Shown one piece after another: positions 61,514-64,000 of a stretch of DNA of 64,000 nucleotides. The translations under genes were made by a program, and so were the position numbers. This DNA comes from Mesorhizobium sp. (lineage in GTDB: Bacteria; Pseudomonadota; Alphaproteobacteria; Rhizobiales; Rhizobiaceae), in assembly GCA_004020875.1 (NCBI GenBank), contig SAPZ01000001.1, forward strand, positions 310,001-374,000, read 5' to 3'. Each line of letters starts with the position of its first letter. Within the stretch, counting starts at the first letter, position 1. A model generated the notes under the pieces. The model saw only the letters and a program-made list of their open reading frames with translations, had not been told where the DNA came from and made no database searches.

Positions 61514-62460
61514 TGACGACAGCAACGCTCTCCCCGACCGACCTCTCCAAGGCCGCGTTGTTCGAAGCCCAGGCGGTGAAAACCAGCGCGCGGCGAAACC
61601 GCCTTTTGTCGCTGCCGGCGCTGATCATCATCGGCGTTTTCGGCGTCCTGCCGCTTGTCATCATCTGCGTCTATTCGTTCCTCGTCGCCGCGCCCTATGG
61701 TGGCGTGCAATGGCAGTTCTCGACCGACGCCTATCTGAACTTCATGTTCCAGCGCGACATATTCGACGACACGCTGCAGTTCACGCCTGACTTCCTGATC
61801 ATCTACCTTCGCTCCTTCCTGTTCGCGGTGGTGACGACGGTGATCTGCCTACTGCTCGGTTTTCCGACCGCTTATTTCATGGCCACGCGGCCGCCGGCGC
61901 AGCGCAACTGGTGGGTGCTGCTGATCACCATCCCGTTCTGGTCGAACCTTCTGGTCCGCACGCTGGCGATCATGTTCATCATCCGCGACGAGGGCCTGAT
62001 CAACAACGCGCTGCTGGCGCTCGGCGTGATCGATAAGCCGATCACGATGCTCTACACCAACTTCGCCATCCAGCTCGGGCTGCTCTACGCCTTCCTGCCG
62101 TTCATGGTGCTGCCGCTCTATTCGAGCCTGGAGAAGCTCGACTTCCGGCTGGTCGAAGCAGCCTATGACCTCTACGCGACGCGCCGGCAGGTGCTGTGGC
62201 GGGTGATCATTCCGTTGTCCAAGCCCGGCATCATCGCCGGATGCCTGCTCGTCTTCATCCCGGCGCTCGGCGCCTATGTGACGCCGCTCATCCTTGGCGG
62301 CGGCATCCACCTGATGATCGGCGACCTGATCGCGCAGCAGTTCGGATCGGGGCGCAACTGGCCGCTCGGCTGCGCGCAGGCGCTGATCCTGATGGCCGCT
62401 GTGCTGGTTGCGCTTTACTTCTATGTCCGCAACACGTCGGGCAAGGTGCAGCATGGCTGA
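61513..62460 (+). CDS. polyamine-type ABC permease (PotB-like)
   Basis: 315 residues with six membrane helices. N terminus LLSLPALIIIGVFGVLPLVI; the EAA-type loop is LVEAAYDLYATRRQVLWRVI before IPLSKPGIIAGCLLVFIPAL. Overlaps the PotC-like start by 8 bases. Confidence 0.9.
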   Translation: MTTATLSPTDLSKAALFEAQAVKTSARRNRLLSLPALIIIGVFGVLPLVIICVYSFLVAAPYGGVQWQFSTDAYLNFMFQRDIFDDTLQFTPDFLIIYLRSFLFAVVTTVICLLLGFPTAYFMATRPPAQRNWWVLLITIPFWSNLLVRTLAIMFIIRDEGLINNALLALGVIDKPITMLYTNFAIQLGLLYAFLPFMVLPLYSSLEKLDFRLVEAAYDLYATRRQVLWRVIIPLSKPGIIAGCLLVFIPALGAYVTPLILGGGIHLMIGDLIAQQFGSGRNWPLGCAQALILMAAVLVALYFYVRNTSGKVQHG

Positions 62461-63265
62461 GCCTCGCGTCATGGATATCAAGGACCAGCCGGGCTTCCGC
62501 ACGATCGCTATCATCTGCCTGCTGGTGCTCTATGTGCCGGTGCTGATCCTGATGGTCTTCTCGCTCAACAGCGGTTCACTGGTCACGCATTGGGAAGGCG
62601 TCACGCTCGGCTGGTACGGTACCGCGTTCCTTAACGAGGAATTCCATGCTGCTGCGCGCAACACGCTGATCATCTCGGTGACCGCGACGATCGTCTCGAC
62701 GATCTGCGCGACGCTAGCGGCGATCGGCATGACCCGGGTAAAGCCGTGGCGCGGGCTCGCCGCGGCGTTCATGGTCATCAACCTGCCGCTGATGGTGCCG
62801 GAGATCATCACGGCGGTCGCGACGCTCTCCTTCTTCGCGCTGATCGCCGGCGCGTTCGGGCTGAACTTCGGCATAGGCAATCTGATCCTCGCCCACACCG
62901 TGTTCTGCATCCCCTTCGCCTACATGCCGATCAGGGCGCGGCTCGAAGACATGGACCTCACGCTCGAAAACGCCGCGGCCGATCTTTACGCCACGCCATG
63001 GAATGCCTTCAAGCGCATCACGCTGCCACTCCTGGTTCCCGGCATCATGTCGGGCGCGGCGTTGGCTTTCATCGTATCATTCGACGATTTCACCATCACG
63101 CAGCTCGTCGCCGGCCCCGGCCAGACGACGCTGCCGCTTTACATCTGGAACCAGATCCGGCGGCCGATGACACCGGAGATCAATGCCATCTCCACCATTT
63201 TGCTGCTGGTGTCGATCCTGTTCGTCTCGGTCTCGTTCCTGATTGCGCGCCGACGCGCCAAATGA
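62453..63265 (+). CDS. polyamine-type ABC permease (PotC-like)
   Basis: 270 residues, six helices, with the EAA loop LENAAADLYATPWNAFKRIT before LPLLVPGIMSGAALAFIVSF and the DDFTITQLVAGPGQTTLPLY segment typical of PotC. Start ATG 62453 inside the PotB-like stop region. Forty bases before the binding-protein gene. Confidence 0.9.
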   Translation: MAEPRVMDIKDQPGFRTIAIICLLVLYVPVLILMVFSLNSGSLVTHWEGVTLGWYGTAFLNEEFHAAARNTLIISVTATIVSTICATLAAIGMTRVKPWRGLAAAFMVINLPLMVPEIITAVATLSFFALIAGAFGLNFGIGNLILAHTVFCIPFAYMPIRARLEDMDLTLENAAADLYATPWNAFKRITLPLLVPGIMSGAALAFIVSFDDFTITQLVAGPGQTTLPLYIWNQIRRPMTPEINAISTILLLVSILFVSVSFLIARRRAK

Positions 63266-63305
63266 GCTCCAACACACAACAATGGGAAGGCAAGGAGAAT
63301 ATAAA

Positions 63306-64000
63306 ATGTCTGCAAAACTGATGGCGGCCGTTTCCGCGGCCGTGCTTTTATGGGCAGTGCCGGCGCTCGCCGACGGCGAACTGCATATCTACAATTGGGG
63401 CGACTACACCAACCCCAAGCTGATCGACAAGTTCCAGAAGCAATACAACATCAAGGTGACGCTGGACGACTACGACTCCAACGAAACCATGCTGTCCAAG
63501 GTGCGCGCGGGCAATTCCGGCTACGACATCGTGGTGCCGTCCGACTACACCGTGAAGATCATGGTCGAAGAGGGCCTGCTCGAAAAGACCGAGCCGAACG
63601 CAATGCCGAACGGCAAGAACATCGATCCGCGCTTCGTCGACGTCTATTGGGACAAGGGCCGCCACTACACCGCGCCCTGGCAGTTCGGCACGACGACTTT
63701 CTCCGTCAACATGGACAAGTTCAAAGGCGACATCGATACGCTGGCAATCCTTTTCAACCCGCCGGATGCGTTGAAGGGGCAGATCAACATGCTCGACGAC
63801 GTCAATACCGTCATGCACGCGGCCGAGCGTTATGCTGGGGTGCCGCGCTGCGGCGCCGACAAGGCCAATCTGAAAAAGGTGAACGACATCCTCACGGCTG
63901 CCAAGCCTTCCTGGAAAACATTCAGCTATGACACCATCACCAAGATCACTTCCGGCGACGTGATCGTGACCGAACAGTGGAATGGCGCTGCCTATCGCTC
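63306..64000 (+). CDS. polyamine-type ABC substrate-binding protein (PotD/F-like), 3' end outside window
   Basis: At least 231 residues, open to the window edge. Signal peptide (KLMAAVSAAVLLWAVPALA), then the classic ELHIYNWGDYTNPKLIDKFQ start, YDIVVPSDYTVKIM and APWQFGTTTFSVN of spermidine/putrescine-binding proteins. Preceded by AAGGAGAATATAAA. The aromatic and acidic residues expected in the polyamine pocket (Tyr/Trp of YNWGDY, Asp of PSDY) are present; others lie beyond the window. Confidence 0.93.
   Translation, partial: MSAKLMAAVSAAVLLWAVPALADGELHIYNWGDYTNPKLIDKFQKQYNIKVTLDDYDSNETMLSKVRAGNSGYDIVVPSDYTVKIMVEEGLLEKTEPNAMPNGKNIDPRFVDVYWDKGRHYTAPWQFGTTTFSVNMDKFKGDIDTLAILFNPPDALKGQINMLDDVNTVMHAAERYAGVPRCGADKANLKKVNDILTAAKPSWKTFSYDTITKITSGDVIVTEQWNGAAYR

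Noticed and set aside
63350-63931. 193-residue frame in the last 650 bases
   Set aside because: Out of frame with the spermidine-binding-protein gene, which starts at 63306 with a signal peptide and strong ribosome site.
1-64000. CRISPR arrays, tRNA or rRNA genes, prophage or transposase genes
   Set aside because: None was visible on reading either strand; a tRNA scan and IS database search would be needed to exclude small remnants.

Overview
This window looks like chromosomal DNA of an alphaproteobacterium in the Rhizobiales, most likely Mesorhizobium or a close relative. That call is inference from content: high GC, the rhizobial VisN/VisR/Rem motility regulators, the rhizobial motor proteins MotC and MotE, flagellin regulators FlaF and FlbT, and palindromic intergenic repeats of a rhizobial type. 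No tRNA, rRNA, CRISPR array, transposase or phage gene was seen.

Layout. (1) 1-8.7 kb is a metabolic region: the end of a cation efflux (CDF) protein, a small membrane protein and a D-erythronate-dehydrogenase-like enzyme, a nickel/cobalt exporter with its DUF1007 partner, a LysR regulator coupled to an amidase, ornithine decarboxylase behind a long structured leader, a GNAT acetyltransferase and an SCP2 lipid-binding protein. (2) 8.8-13.7 kb is the distal part of a flagellar operon on the minus strand: flhA, fliR, a FliJ-like protein, rod-binding flgJ, flgN and a FliL-like protein. (3) 13.8-22.9 kb is a block of unrelated genes on both strands (ABM protein, MarR/SDR/cupin, CLC channel, FAD oxidoreductase, MFS exporter, asparagine synthetase). 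It sits exactly between flhA and fliQ, which are adjacent in other rhizobia. (4) 23.1-49.6 kb is the main flagellar region, all minus strand: fliQ, flgD, flbT, flaF, flgL, flgK, flgE; rem; lytic transglycosylase, fliK/motD, motC, motB, a FliH-like gene, fliF; two flagellins; then fliP, fliL, flgH, motE, flgI, flgA, flgG, fliE, flgC, flgB, a conserved unknown, fliI, flgF and a DUF1217 protein. (5) 49.8-54.7 kb is a plus-strand operon motA, fliM, fliN, fliG, flhB and an unknown. It faces visN-visR on the minus strand (54.7-56.2 kb). (6) 56.6-64 kb is a polyamine-type module: an acetylpolyamine-amidohydrolase/HDAC-family enzyme with a TetR regulator, a divergent YtcJ-type amidohydrolase, and a PotABCD-like ABC importer cut off by the window end.

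How it works together. The flagellar genes supply basal body, export gate, rod, rings, hook, cap, junction, filament, motor and switch. VisNR is known in Sinorhizobium meliloti to activate rem, which activates the later genes. Many neighbours overlap by 1-4 bases (ATGA/GTGA/TTGA), implying translational coupling. Several genes use GTG or TTG starts, so flgJ, visR and the DUF1217 gene are easily given wrong starts. Ornithine decarboxylase and the terminal module suggest a polyamine theme at both ends of the window.

Most interesting non-genic signals: two extended palindromes lying inside the 5' ends of coding frames (GNAT and nickel exporter genes); a MerR/LiuR-like operator before the SCP2 gene; a perfect 10-bp inverted repeat between marR and its divergent SDR; TTAACCAT-type inverted repeats before a flagellin; and the structured leader of ornithine decarboxylase. 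I found no system that I would confidently call undescribed.
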